From the NCBI GenBank assembly GCA_008638375.1, contig CM018031.1, positions 60,690,688-60,754,687 of the forward strand: DNA of 64,000 nucleotides, given 5' to 3'. A program made the position numbers and the translations under genes. The DNA comes from Nyssa sinensis (taxonomy: Eukaryota; Streptophyta; Magnoliopsida; Cornales; Nyssaceae). Under the pieces are notes generated by a model that had not been told where the DNA came from, made no database searches, and saw only the letters and a program-made list of their open reading frames with translations. Positions 26,170 through 37,800 of the stretch are shown here, piece by piece. The stretch's first letter is position 1. Every line of letters starts with the position of its first letter.

Positions 26170-29100
26170 ATGGGGGTTTTGGGCGAATCTTGGTGTTTCT
26201 GCAATGGCGGAGGAAAGACTGAGAGGATGAAAGCAACCATTTTTTCAGGCAAAAGTCCGGCGATGGCAAGAATTGTTAGTGGAGGCACAGTGTCAGGCAC
26301 CGGCTTCTTGATCCACCGGAACTTACTGCTGACCACTCACGTCAATCTTCCATCCGCGGCCACGGCCGAGGCAGCGGAGATCCGGCTTCAAAATGGTGCC
26401 GCTGCTATCCTTTTTCCTCACAGGTTAGGTTTTGTGTTTGTATGCATCCATACGTGTGTCTATGTTCTTATACATTAATATTTGAACCTTTTAAATTCTT
26501 TTGTTTCATTTTGTTATGAAATGTGGTTTCAATTGGTCGAGAAAGGGCTTGAGCGCGAAAATGATTGTAGAGGGATGAATTGAATGACTTAAGAGTTCAC
26601 AAGCATTGGTGGCTAAATGTGATTGATTTGTATGCTGATTTTCCATGGTTGTGGTTTTGTTGGATCTGATAGAGTTCATACTTGTTATCAGTAACTAAAT
26701 ATTGCTTTGCATAATGCAATATCAGCATGATATAACTTACGATTGTGGTGATGTTGGATCTGATAGAGTTCATACTTGTTATCAGTAACTAATCATTGCT
26801 TTGCATAATGCAATATCAGCATGATATAACTTACGATTAATTACTTGTTATAAGTCAAATTTGTATTATGGGCATGGTAGTTCAAGGACAAGGTTAAATT
26901 TTCAAGGGATGTCAAGGTGAGGGGTTTTACGAACCTACTACATTCAAAGAAGGGGGCTTATAAAATACAATAAAATGTTAGGTTAAATTAGCAATTATTA
27001 TTTGTATTCCACAGTTGTAGACTAGATTTTCATGGAGCACTGCTATAATATACTCAGCTATATTTATTTAAATTTATACAATATTATTTGGATTCCAATT
27101 TAGTGTAGATTATACTGATGTTAGCATCTAAGTTTGATATACTATATAGATTTAGAATGAAACATTATAAAATACTAGGCAGTAACTGATTTAAAATGTT
27201 TGACAAAGCCGTAGTAGTACAGTGATGAAAGAGTTGGCACAACATCTTAAAGCAAGGGGTAGAGCCAGGCATTTGATTCTTGTCACTTCTGAATTGAAAA
27301 AAAAAATAAAGAAATTTTGCCTTGGCCTCACCCAGTATCCAAGTTGGGTGCCCTGATAACTTGGGGCAGTCACCTGCATTTAGTTTTGGATCGCCTATGG
27401 GTTTTGAAGAGCTTCAACTGCCTAGTCACCCCAACAAGATTGCCTCATACTTGATCTTGTGGGAATCACGAAGTCTTAAATTCTTTTTAATGTTTGGATC
27501 TCAAGCATTGGCTCAATAATGCTTGCAGCTAAGAATTGAGCTAGATGCTATGATAGGATTCAAAATCACTCTCTGCATGGACAGAATCAAACACATTGAT
27601 TTATCTTCTGTTGATTTTGTCATGATCATGTAGGGATCTACACACGAGATCCAATCATCAATTAGGAGATCCAATTAGTAGAGTTCATGACAAATCCTGG
27701 AGGAAAACTCTATGTTATGTGCAACAGGTTAAATTTTAGTGATATCATTTTTAAATGCAACATGTTGAAGTGGAATGTAGTGACTTGAGGAATTACCTTT
27801 AATGTTTAGCATGTTGTGGTCGTATTGTTTCCTAAAAGGAATCTCCCCCCCCCCCCCCCCAAAAAAAAGGGGGGGGGGGGCGGGGGGAACATTTCTAGGG
27901 TGTATGGATGGTTGGCTAAGGGGAAATTCAATGAAAGATGGGGGAACAAACATTCTTGAAACCCTAGTTTTTTAACCTCTTTCACTGCAGCACATCAAAA
28001 AGCATTCCTATATACTTTGACTGAATATGGAGCCTTTACTTGCTCATACGTAATAAGAAAGATTTTGTTTTATCTGTTTTGGAGGTTAAAGGATCAGAAA
28101 TCACATACTTATTTTAATAGTTTTGGTAGCAAGTTATGAAGTAATCGCCCATCTAATTGGGTTTGTCTTGCTTGAGTAGAATTTGGTTTCATGGTTGGTG
28201 GAGAAGGTTTAAATTTTGCTTATAAAGGTAACGATCAATATTTTAGAGGTCACCATCTTTGTCCTTGACCTAATAAATCTGAAGGATAGTCGACTACTCA
28301 AAGTGAACTCCATTCAAATGCAAATGAATGTTAGGTTTAATTCACATTTACAAACTATTGACTTCGTCTTCATTTTTGTTATGATTACACTCACAACTTA
28401 AAAGATGTCATTATGACAACTCCATTTCATGAAAATTATTTTAGTATTAAATTGGGAAATCTTTCGCCAGTTATATATGGCAAAGGCAAACAGATCGGTA
28501 ATGATTTTAAGAAACTATGATGTGGTAGGAGCATTATTTGGAATAATGGGTTGTCAAAGGCATTCAAATTTCCCTTCTATTGAAGAACAGATAAGTAGAA
28601 GATGAGTATTAGAAGATAAATGAAGTCATGCTCAGCCTTTAATGGAGTATGATATCCATAAATAATCCTTGTTTGTGAATCACAAAGTGGCATGTAATCC
28701 TTCATTGCAAATTTAAAATAAAAAGCAATTAAAGGGGCTAATAATACACCCCCCCCCCTCAAAAAAAAAAAAAGAGGAAAAAAATCATGTTTTGACAGAA
28801 CGGGAATGTCAAAATACTGCATGTTAAGTTTTATGATATTTATTACAATTCAATTTCACTTTGTTCAGCTTGTGACTGATCACTTTTCTGCAGGCTAATT
28901 CGAAAAAACACATTTGTTACAAAAAGATGCTAATATAGGTTTATTAGGAATAAATTGTCTACGAACACCACATGCCATAGTTATCAGAACCGTACCGGAC
29001 AATAAATCGGTGAAGGGACTGATTCACGATTCACTGGTTTAATTGGTTTAAAATTAATAGATTTAAAAATATACTATATAGGTAGTTACTAACTATTTTA

Positions 29101-30761
29101 CTTAAAATGTATATAAAATTTTGAAAAAATATTACCATAACAGATCATTGGTCAAGTGGATGAGAAAGGTCTTTTCATCCAAAATGCCTGGGTTCAAGTC
29201 TCCAACCCATCTTTTATGTTAAATATAACTCACAACTTACTTGTGTTCGGTCATAAATGATGCACAACAATTCTCCTTCCATAATAAATGACGTGCAACA
29301 ATTCCGGTTTAAGTGCTGGTTTAGTAAAAAATTAACCAGTTTAATACGGTCCAATCGCAAAAACGATCCAATTAAATACCGAATCGGCTGGGAGTCCTGT
29401 CCAGTTCTGATAATTATGACATGCACACACAACTAAGTAAATCTTTGTTCTTTTGAATTAAATCTAATAAATCTCTCTGAGGCCACCACCACCATCAGCA
29501 CCCTTCCATCACCTGTGTCCCTCCACCACCTTTTTTAGCACTACTGACCTAGCGACAGAACCATCACAGCATCACGGTACTGCTAGCTACACAATCCCTC
29601 TACTGCTATCACACTACTACACAACAATGGCCAAGCATTGATCAGCACATCTTTGATGGCCTTGGTGGCTATTGTATCGTGTGCTCGCGTTGCATGCCTT
29701 AATATGTGGCTACAATGATGTTTTGGACTTAATCAGCTTGGGTCTAGGCAATTTTTGTTATAGTTAGAACTGAATTCAAGTGAAGAAATCTTTTTTTTTT
29801 ATAGGTAAGACACAAACCCACTATATGTCCTGATTGGGACTTGAACCCTCGAGGAGGTGGAGGTAATACCATTGAAGCTAACTGAATTCACGTTAAGGAA
29901 TCTGTAGTCAGGTCTTTGATTGGACTAAACTTGGGTCTTGATCAGAACTATTGGAAAATCCAGTTGGAAAAAGAAAAAGATCGAATGCATCTGATAAAAC
30001 CTTTTTCTGTAAGCAAAGCTATGATGCATTTCAAACAAGAGATATCAGTGCAACGTTTACCAAAGAGATATTCACAGGCTTGTTTTCTTCACAAGAGATA
30101 TTCACAGGCTTGTTTTTGTGTGAAGACACATAAATTTTTTTTTTTTTTATAGGTAAGACACACACACCCACTATATGTCCTAATTGGGACTTGAACCCTC
30201 GAGGAGGTGGAGGTAATACCATTGAAGCTACCTGAATTCGAGTGAAGAAATCTTTAGTCAGGTCTTTGATTGGACTAAACTTGGGTCTTGATCAGAACTA
30301 TTGGAAAATCCGGTTGGAAAAAGAAAAAGATCGAATGCATCTGATAAAAACCTTTTTCCGTAAGCAAAGCTATGATGCATTTCAAACAAGAGATATCAGT
30401 GCAACGTTTACAAAAGAGATATTCACAGGCTTGTTTTCGTGTGGTTCTTTGTGCTTATAGAATTCTGGGAAGCTATCTGTCCATTACTTCTATGATAATC
30501 CATATGCATTATTTTTCTGACTTCCTGTTTAAATAGTGTTTTGCATTTTAATTTTTGCTTGTGTATGTTACTTTTTTTGCCTAGCAAAAGAAACCACCAT
30601 ATTTTGATATGATCCTGAGATTTGTACCATAAAAAGGAAAAATAAAGATAAAAAAGGAAGATGTGTTCACAAGAATCAAAGAATGACATATTTGTTAATT
30701 TGGAGATGATTTCGGTATGTTTACTCAAATTTATTGAGGAAACTGCAGAACTTCCCTTGAA

Positions 30762-30792
<31 letters not shown>

Positions 30793-33076
30793 AAAACTAT
30801 AGAGATCTGCCTTGGAAAACAATGGAAAACATTATTTTGGAATTGGAACCACAACTTGGTTCATCATTGAATAGAGAGCCATCAAAATTCTGAACTGGCA
30901 ACCTTGCATTACCCCTTCAATCTACTGAACCATCTGATAAGTAAAGTAATACACAATGCTTGTATGGCAAAACCTCTTTCTACAACTACAATATTCATTA
31001 TCTTCCTCCAAACAGGTCTGTAGTGATTTCAAAAATAAGACCCAAGGAATCTCTCTCTCTCCCCCCCCCCCCCCCCCCCCAAAAAAAAAAAACCGAAGAA
31101 AAGAATTTACAGTATGGTATTAGTTTGGTATCTACACACAACTTTGGCATTCTGAATACAGTAATGTGTTTGCAGTACCCATTCCTAGAACCCTCATGTC
31201 ACCTCGTGTTATCATTTTAGACTGTCAAGTGTTATTAATGGGAATAACTAACAATTACATCTGCAAAAAGGACTTATTCTTTTCCCAATCCATCCTATTT
31301 CTACTATACCCTAGGTTTTGGACCACTAACTGCACTACTTTTCTAATCACCATGTCAGCACTTTCATCAGTGTCTCTGACGGCTTTAAAATTATTTCCCT
31401 CTTTTGTGATGTTGCTTTCTGGGAAATAGATTGGCTATTGCATGCGTCATTCCTCTTATATATTGCACTACTACTTAATAACAGCCAAGATGTACATAAG
31501 CCTAATGCGATCTCATTTTCCTTTCTGCCAAACAGAAATTACATTTGAACTTTTAGGCTAAGGAAAGAAAAGGTGGTGACAATGTGATATTTTCCAAGAA
31601 TATATTGTGCTTGATTCATGCCTGTATTGTTAGGCTTTATCAATACTTTACTCATGCCTTTCATTTAATTGCAGGTTTTTCATCACCAGTTCTGTTCTTG
31701 ATCTTACAATTGTGGGTCTAGATGTCATGGATGGAGACTCAAATGTGCAGGGGCAGCAGCCTCACTACTTGAAAACCTGTTCTAAACCAAATCTGGATCT
31801 GGGTAGTATAATTTATCTTCTAGGCTACACAGAGAAAAAGGAGTTGACAGTTGGTGAAGGAAAGGTGGTGATAGCCACTGACAATCTCATAAAGCTGTCA
31901 ACCGATGGTGTAACTTGGAGCCCTGGGTCCGCTGGCTTTGATGTGCAAGGTAATCTTGCATTCATGGTCTGTGATCCTATGAAGCTAGCCACTTCTCCAA
32001 ACACAAAATCCTCTTCAACTTCATCATCCTCATCATCATCGTGGAAGAAGGATCTTCCCATGCAATTTGGTATCCCCATTCCCATTATCTGTAATTGGCT
32101 AAACCAGCATTGGGAGGGCAGCCTTGATGAACTCAACAAGCCCAAGTTACCGCTCATCCGTTTGATGTCTGCCACCCAGAAGAGTGAGCATTCTTGTGCT
32201 TCCTTTACAATGCGACAGGTTTTCAAGTCAGTAGAGCCTGAAAATGATGGAACCCTGTCATCATCAAATACAATCTCAAAGCCCACGGATCAGCCAGGAC
32301 CAATCAGTTCAGCTGTGGCAAATACATTTGAAGGGGAAACCCGAATTAGAGATCCACATGCTGCTGCCCACGTGCAGGGGATTCCAACTACAGAAATTTA
32401 TGAGTCGCCAAAGTTAACATCGGTCGCCATACAGAAGAACAAAAATACCCAGATCCAGCTTTTGGATATTAATTTTCCTCCAAGTGTTGCTAAAACTAGA
32501 GGCTTGCCACAGCCTTCCAAGAGACTGGCACCCTACTCTGATGAGAATTGTGTTAAGGAACTTCCCGTGCAGCACCCAGTGAGAGAAGAAGAACAATTCA
32601 GTTACAGACGGCAGGCTGGTTCCATGGAAGATGCTGAGATTGCCTCAACAAGTTCCGTAAATGGGGTCCAGAGTGAGGTTCAGTCCAGTTCATCACCCAT
32701 TAATGTGTCAGAAGTGCATAGTGGGTATAGTAGTGAGGGAGAGACTACTATGTACTCTGCAGAAACTGCTGAAAGTCGTAATTATCCAAGTCCTAGGGAA
32801 GGAAAATTTCAGCAAGTAGGGAGGAGCCAGAGCTGTGTGAATTACAACAGATGGGGGGCTGCTCAAAGGAATCCGGTGGCTCAGAGGGCACTGCTAGAAA
32901 AGCAAAGGAGCTCTATCCAAGGAAGGAAGATGTATTCGCAAGGGGCGACTTCTCAAAGGAGTAATGACTACTTCAGTCCAACTGTCTCCTTCATCATGAA
33001 GAAACGGAACAGCTCAGAGCCGCCAAACAGGCCCCGGCAAAGTGCAGTTCATTTGTCTCCGAGATGGATGTTCTAG
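26170..33076 (+). CDS. Plant trypsin-like serine peptidase family protein
   Basis: Two exons, 26170-26423 and 31675-33076, join through a split Arg codon (AG/G) into 551 aa, near the usual 550-560 aa of the plant trypsin-family group (Arabidopsis At3g12950 type). The peptidase triad is in place: His57 in LLLTTHVNLP, Asp94 in SVLDLTIVGLD, Ser170 in WSPGSAGFD. After the peptidase domain (to about residue 250), with a Ser-rich insert near 195-205, comes a long polar, probably disordered tail with SPRWMF at the end. No signal peptide is evident. Substrates of this subgroup are unknown to me. I chose the first in-frame ATG. The single 5.25-kb intron is packed with repeats. Confidence 0.88.
26651..26838. 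repeat. Two-copy tandem repeat, 94-bp period
   Basis: Two nearly identical units, each containing gttggatctgatagagttca and tttgcataatgcaatatcag. Only a few substitutions separate them, so the duplication is recent. It lies in the intron of the trypsin-like gene. Confidence 0.92.
27203..27311 (+). repeat. Possible SINE with A-rich tail
   Basis: An A-box-like gtagtagtacagtgatgaaa, a B-box-like aggcatttgattcttgtc and a terminal A run (27297-27306) give it SINE architecture. The motifs are weak and no target duplication was found. Confidence 0.35.
27845..27887. repeat. Poly-C / poly-A / poly-G foldback
   Basis: Sixteen C, then eight A, then twelve G, a C and six G. The C and G arms can pair around an A loop, and the G arm could form a quadruplex. 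Homopolymers like this are also prone to sequencing and assembly error. Confidence 0.8.
28976..29418. mobile_element. hAT-like miniature element containing a SINE-like insert
   Basis: Begins catagttatcagaaccg and ends with the imperfect inverse ttctgataattatg. acatgc occurs directly outside both ends (28970-28975 and 29419-29424), possibly the core of an 8-bp duplication. The interior is AT-rich and non-coding, with a SINE-like unit at about 29141-29225. It lies in the intron of the trypsin-like gene. Confidence 0.6.
29141..29225 (+). repeat. tRNA-like SINE head nested in the hAT-like element
   Basis: cagatcattggtcaagtgga resembles an A box and cctgggttcaagtctcc a good B box at tRNA-like spacing. 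It is too degenerate to be a tRNA gene. Confidence 0.45.
29791..29881 (-). repeat. SINE, family ending cttacctataaaa (copy 1)
   Basis: On the minus strand it has an A-box-like tagcttcaatggta, B box gggttcaagtccc, and a 3' end cttacctataaaaaaaaaa. The same head and tail occur at 30135, 52987 and 54425 and, more loosely, at 61743. Confidence 0.75.
30135..30231 (-). repeat. SINE, family ending cttacctataaaa (copy 2)
   Basis: Same head, B box and tail as 29791-29881. It exists because the surrounding 350-bp unit was duplicated rather than by separate insertion. Confidence 0.75.
30763..30790. repeat. (AT)n microsatellite
   Basis: About 14 at repeats in the trypsin-like gene's intron. A C20-A12 homopolymer pair lies downstream at 31061-31092. 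No gene is seen in the rest of 30450-31670. Confidence 0.85.
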
Positions 33077-33468
33077 CAAGTTTGATATAACCGTTCTCTT
33101 GTTTGGTTGAATGCACGCCCATTTAGTTTCTATATGCGTCTACTGTAACTAATTTGTTGTGACTATATGTGCAGAACAATTCAACAATAAATACGAAAAT
33201 TCAGCAAGATGTTTTTTCTCATAAAATTAGAAACTTCGAGAGGTCCCACAAACCAGCACATGAAGAAAATTTGATGGTGAGAAGCTGATTTTAATCCCAC
33301 TGGTTTGATGATCCTTTTCGTCGTGTAATGGAGTATAGAGCAGTTGTTTAAAAAGATGAGTCCGGGCAATCATGGTGTGGTTCGAACTGCACAAGTTTGT
33401 AAATTTAAATTCTTCGCGTGAGTGAGTAGACCATCGCAGAAGTTCCCTGCCTCATAACAAACCCTTTA

Positions 33469-33473
<5 letters not shown>

Positions 33474-33503
<30 letters not shown>
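33474..33503. repeat. (AT)n microsatellite
   Basis: About 15 at repeats in the AT-rich spacer downstream of the trypsin-like gene. Its 3'UTR should lie in 33077-33400. Confidence 0.85.
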
Positions 33504-33505
<2 letters not shown>

Positions 33506-33954
33506 TAGGATGACGATTTGTGACTGTCCATTTTAAATTTGAAAAAAATTATATTTAACAAGAAATATTAAAGATAAATTATGAACATGATAATTTGAAA
33601 AAACTATATTTAAAAACAAGAAAATAATAAATTAAACTAAGATTTAAAAACTATGCTTAAATTTCTCAACAATACATTATACATTGCCAGTAATTTATAA
33701 TATGTTACCTGTAAAATTAACAGTAACACACAGTAAATTACTCGTAACACATTAATTTAAGTATAATCTTTTAAAATTATTAAATTCACTTATAATTTGC
33801 TATACAAATTCATGTTAAGTATAGTTTTACCTTTAAATTTTGGGTATATTTCTTCAATTTATATATGATATTATTATGAACAATGCTACACATTCTACCA
33901 TTTTTATCTCATCTTGATATTATTATCACATTACTTTTGATTATTTGTTGTATT

Positions 33955-34175
33955 AATTAATTGCATTGCATGCTGTGTTATCTTCTCTGCATGATGTCGT
34001 ACAAAATGTGTACAAATTCTATTAATGTTACATCTACAAAATGTGTACAATTAATTGATTGCATTACATGCTGTGTTATCTTTTTTGCACGGTATCCTAC
34101 CAAATGTGTTCAAATTTTATTAATGTTACATGTTCAAAATGTGTACAAATTCTATTAATGTTACATTTTATAGGT
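33955..34175. repeat. Tandem repeat, 98-bp period
   Basis: The words catgctgtgttatctt, aaatgtgtacaaattctatt and ttaatgttacat recur in order, with the tgctgtgtta block at 33971 and 34069. About two units, the second partly extended. It lies upstream of FATA; an (AT)n follows at about 34268-34291. Confidence 0.8.
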
Positions 34176-34844
34176 TTACGTACATCTGTCCATTTACCAC
34201 TCAGATTACTAGGTGTTGTACTTTGCTGTCTTCCTTTTTTGGGGTATCCAGGAAGGAAAATGATATATGTATATATATATATATATATATCTTTGATCTA
34301 TATTTTCACTTCTATTCTCAATATGATGTGTTTTGATATTTTTTAAAATTGATATATTCTAACACATTATATTAGTGAGAAAGGGATATAGAAGTATTAT
34401 GGGTGACTATGCCCCGATTCAAGATTTTAAATATTTAATATTTTTTTTCAATTTTTTATAAAATTTTATTAATAAATACATATACGATTTATCATTTAAT
34501 CGTGCAAATGATTGAACGGAAAGCATTAAATAATTTATTTTTTTTATACAGTGAAAAAAATATTTCAATAATCCCAGCCAATAATCTGAATTGTCAAGTG
34601 AAAGCCCACACGTGAACATATACAATATGATGTTGTACATACCGTATAGCTTTCAAAACCACTGAATAATTGCATGCATGCATGAATGCGTGACTGGGAT
34701 AGTGGCAGTAGTCTCTCAGAATTTAATTTTTTTATTTTTCCGGCAGAATGGCAACATCGTTAATCCGTCCAAAGCGAGTGGCATTTTCATAAGCTAGCTT
34801 CTAAAGAGTATTCACAACACAGCGAGATCTCTGGCTCTTGAGAT

Positions 34845-37800
34845 ATGCAGTGGTTGTTGTGGAAGGAAAAGATGTTGAGCTTGAGGGGACCAACGTCGAC
34901 GGACCACATTCAGTCCGTTACACAATGCCGATTCTGCGGCGTGTCCAAGCCCTCCTTAATTGGCCGACGAAATGCCGTCGTGTCCTGCGGTTCCTCCTCT
35001 TCCTCTTCTCACAGACCTCCAATACTCGCCGCTGCGACCGACGAGCCGAGTAGACGGGAGGCTGCTTTTGAGAAGTGCCTGGCCGACCGGCTCCGGCTGG
35101 GGAGCTTGACGGAGGACGGCCTTTCTTTTAAGGAGAAGTTCATTGTGAGATGTTATGAGGTTGGGATTAACAGAACTGCCACTGTTGAAACCATTGCCAA
35201 TCTCTTGCAGGTCATCTCTCACCCTATATATGTTATATACGTGTTTAAGCTGTTCGGAAGTTTAAGGATATTCAAAAATGTATTTGTAATTGCATGCTTT
35301 TCTCTTGAAATTGTAAATGTTTGCTTCGAATTGTTGGATTGTTAGTCTTCCTTTCCCCCCCTTAAAATATTGCCAAATTTTGTTAATCTTTTATAAATGG
35401 TTAATTATGTTGACTCTGTTTTTCTCTTAAATTGTTCACTATTTAACAGAAAATGAGCTTTGGGATTTGTTAGCTCTGTCAGACTGCTATCTTGTTGTGT
35501 TGCTAGATTTTGCATTCAATTCATTTTAGCAACAAGTGATTTCTCTCACACCTGTAACCGAATTTAGATGTAAATTTTATTCAGTCTGCTACCATTGTGG
35601 GATGCTTTTGAAGGACTTTCTTCAAACCAACCTGCACCCACCCCAGGCCTCATTTTATATGTTCTAGTCAATAGTTTTCTTGGTAAATTTGAAATGCAGG
35701 AGGTGGGATGCAACCATGCTCAGAGTGTCGGATTTTCAACAGATGGATTTGCAACGACCCACACCATGAGAAAATTGAACCTCATATGGGTGACTGCTCG
35801 GATGCACATTGAAATCTACAAATATCCAGCTTGGTGAAATTCTTGCTTTCTCGTATCACAATATAGATTAAGGTTACAGGTTCATAATTTTGATTCATCT
35901 TTCATCCGTTGATATATGGGACAGGAGTGATGTGGTTGAAATAGAGACATGGTGTCAAGGTGAAGGAAGGATTGGGACTAGGCGTGATTGGATTCTAAAA
36001 GACTATACGACTGGTGAAGTCATTGGGAGGGCTACGAGGTACATTTTTAACAGTTAAACTTGAAGGAAAAGATTTAAGAAACATAAAAGAGGTTTAAAAA
36101 GAGAAAATGCACTGTTCATTTACACACCCAGTGAGACATTTTAGTATATTAATGTAGCTAATAATTTGGTTTGTATTTCCTTTGTTGATTTAAGAAGACA
36201 CCTTATTGATCCTTTCCAATGAGTTCGTCTTTAAAAGCTCTTTATAAATTAATTTTCACACAATCAGGTATCTGACAGTTTTAATGAAGCCATTATCAAG
36301 CATAGTTTGTTGTCCTAGAAGTGCTTGCATCCACATTGCAAGGTTCCTTTTTAACTGGTCATGAGTTTTTCCATCGTGGATCTAATCAATAACTCAGACC
36401 TTGTAATGTGTGGTTAGTGTTGTCCATCAAAGTTATATTAGGTTGCTTTTGCTTTAACAATACACATCAGTTGTTGCAATCATACACCAATTAGACATTC
36501 AAAAATTAACAAATGAACCACTTTCGGCTTTATAGGATTAATTCTACTGATAGTTTGTGTCCACGCTTCATAGTTCTTTGGCAATATCGGCAGCCATTGG
36601 TAATTGCACTTAATTATAACTACTAGAGATATCCCATTAAAAAGTATGGTGATTGCAATAACATGATAATCCAGGCAAAGTTGCCATGGAACTCTTTCGT
36701 ATTAAAATTATAGAGGGTTAGGAGAAATGTACAATGCAGGGTGGATGAGTTGCCATGGTTTTTTTTGTGTCTTTTATAGAACCTCTGTAAATATTGTATC
36801 TTCCCCCCCCCCCCCCCCCCCCCCAAAAAAAATGTGTATTTAATCTAAACTTATTGATTTTAAAAATCCCAATACGATGACTTGAAACTCCCTACATATG
36901 TAATAGTTTCTTTGTGATTAGACTTAAATGAGGTACACTGTAGATTGATTTTAACCATTCAACTTGACGCTTCCCCACACCATCAACATTTTCTGGTCTG
37001 GCTGTCCATGTAACTGTGCCTCTTTGAAGTCGTCTGTCATGATTCAAAGATTTCTTTTGTGAAAACCACTGATACTGGCTGCAGCTTTACTTCCTATGTT
37101 TCAGATTTAACTGCACAAATTTGGCTTCACATATAATGTTTATTTTCTATATTTTCAAATTTAACCATTTACAGGGTTTATTTGCAGCAAGTGGGTGATG
37201 ATGAACCGAGATACTAGACGATTACAGAGAGTGAATGATGATGTCCGAGATGAATATTTAATTTATTGTCCGGTGGAAACTAGGTAGGCCCTTTTTCCCT
37301 ATTGGCCCTAAACACTTCATCATGGATGAGATTGAATATGGACATAAAATCAAATGAAGCATTGTGAATACCCTGATGGTGTATTTATATTGAGGTCTAA
37401 ATTTTAGAGAAAATTAAGCTATTTACTAAACACGCCCAAGCCATGGATAGATTCACAATCTTTCCTGTAGTGAACGTCTAACAGTTCGTTTTCAATTTCA
37501 GATGAGGTATTAAACTCCATTTTATTGTAATCTCCTAGTCAATTGAAAACTGGAATGTTTCAAACTTTAAAATGACTGTGTATTTGAAAGTATAGGAAAT
37601 GGTTTAAAACATTAGGCAAGACCAAATGAGCTTTTAAAATGATTAGATGTGTTGAATGCCTACACTTCAATGCGTTGAAAGATGCTAGCATGGAATCAGG
37701 TGGATATACACAACTGTTTAGTAGAACTTGCCTAGATAATGGCCGAAATTACTCTCTACAAAATGTTTGTAAATGATGTATTTGAAAAAAATAGTTGTGT

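Larger units (their letters stand above)
29780..30450. repeat. Two-copy tandem duplication, about 350-bp period
   Basis: About 29780-30110 and about 30130-30450 are near-identical over most of their length, each containing a reverse-oriented SINE, then ggtctttgattggactaaac and gatatcagtgcaacgtttac. A shorter internal repeat (gagatattcacaggcttgtt) is doubled in copy 1. The parallel reading frames here are repeat-derived, not a gene. Confidence 0.92.

Noticed and set aside
29916..30460. Parallel short frames reading LGLDQNYWKI...
   Set aside because: They appear twice only because of the 350-bp tandem duplication; there is no homology or start context.
31825..32286. A 153-codon minus-strand frame inside the trypsin-like exon 2
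   Set aside because: It is antisense to a well-supported coding exon.
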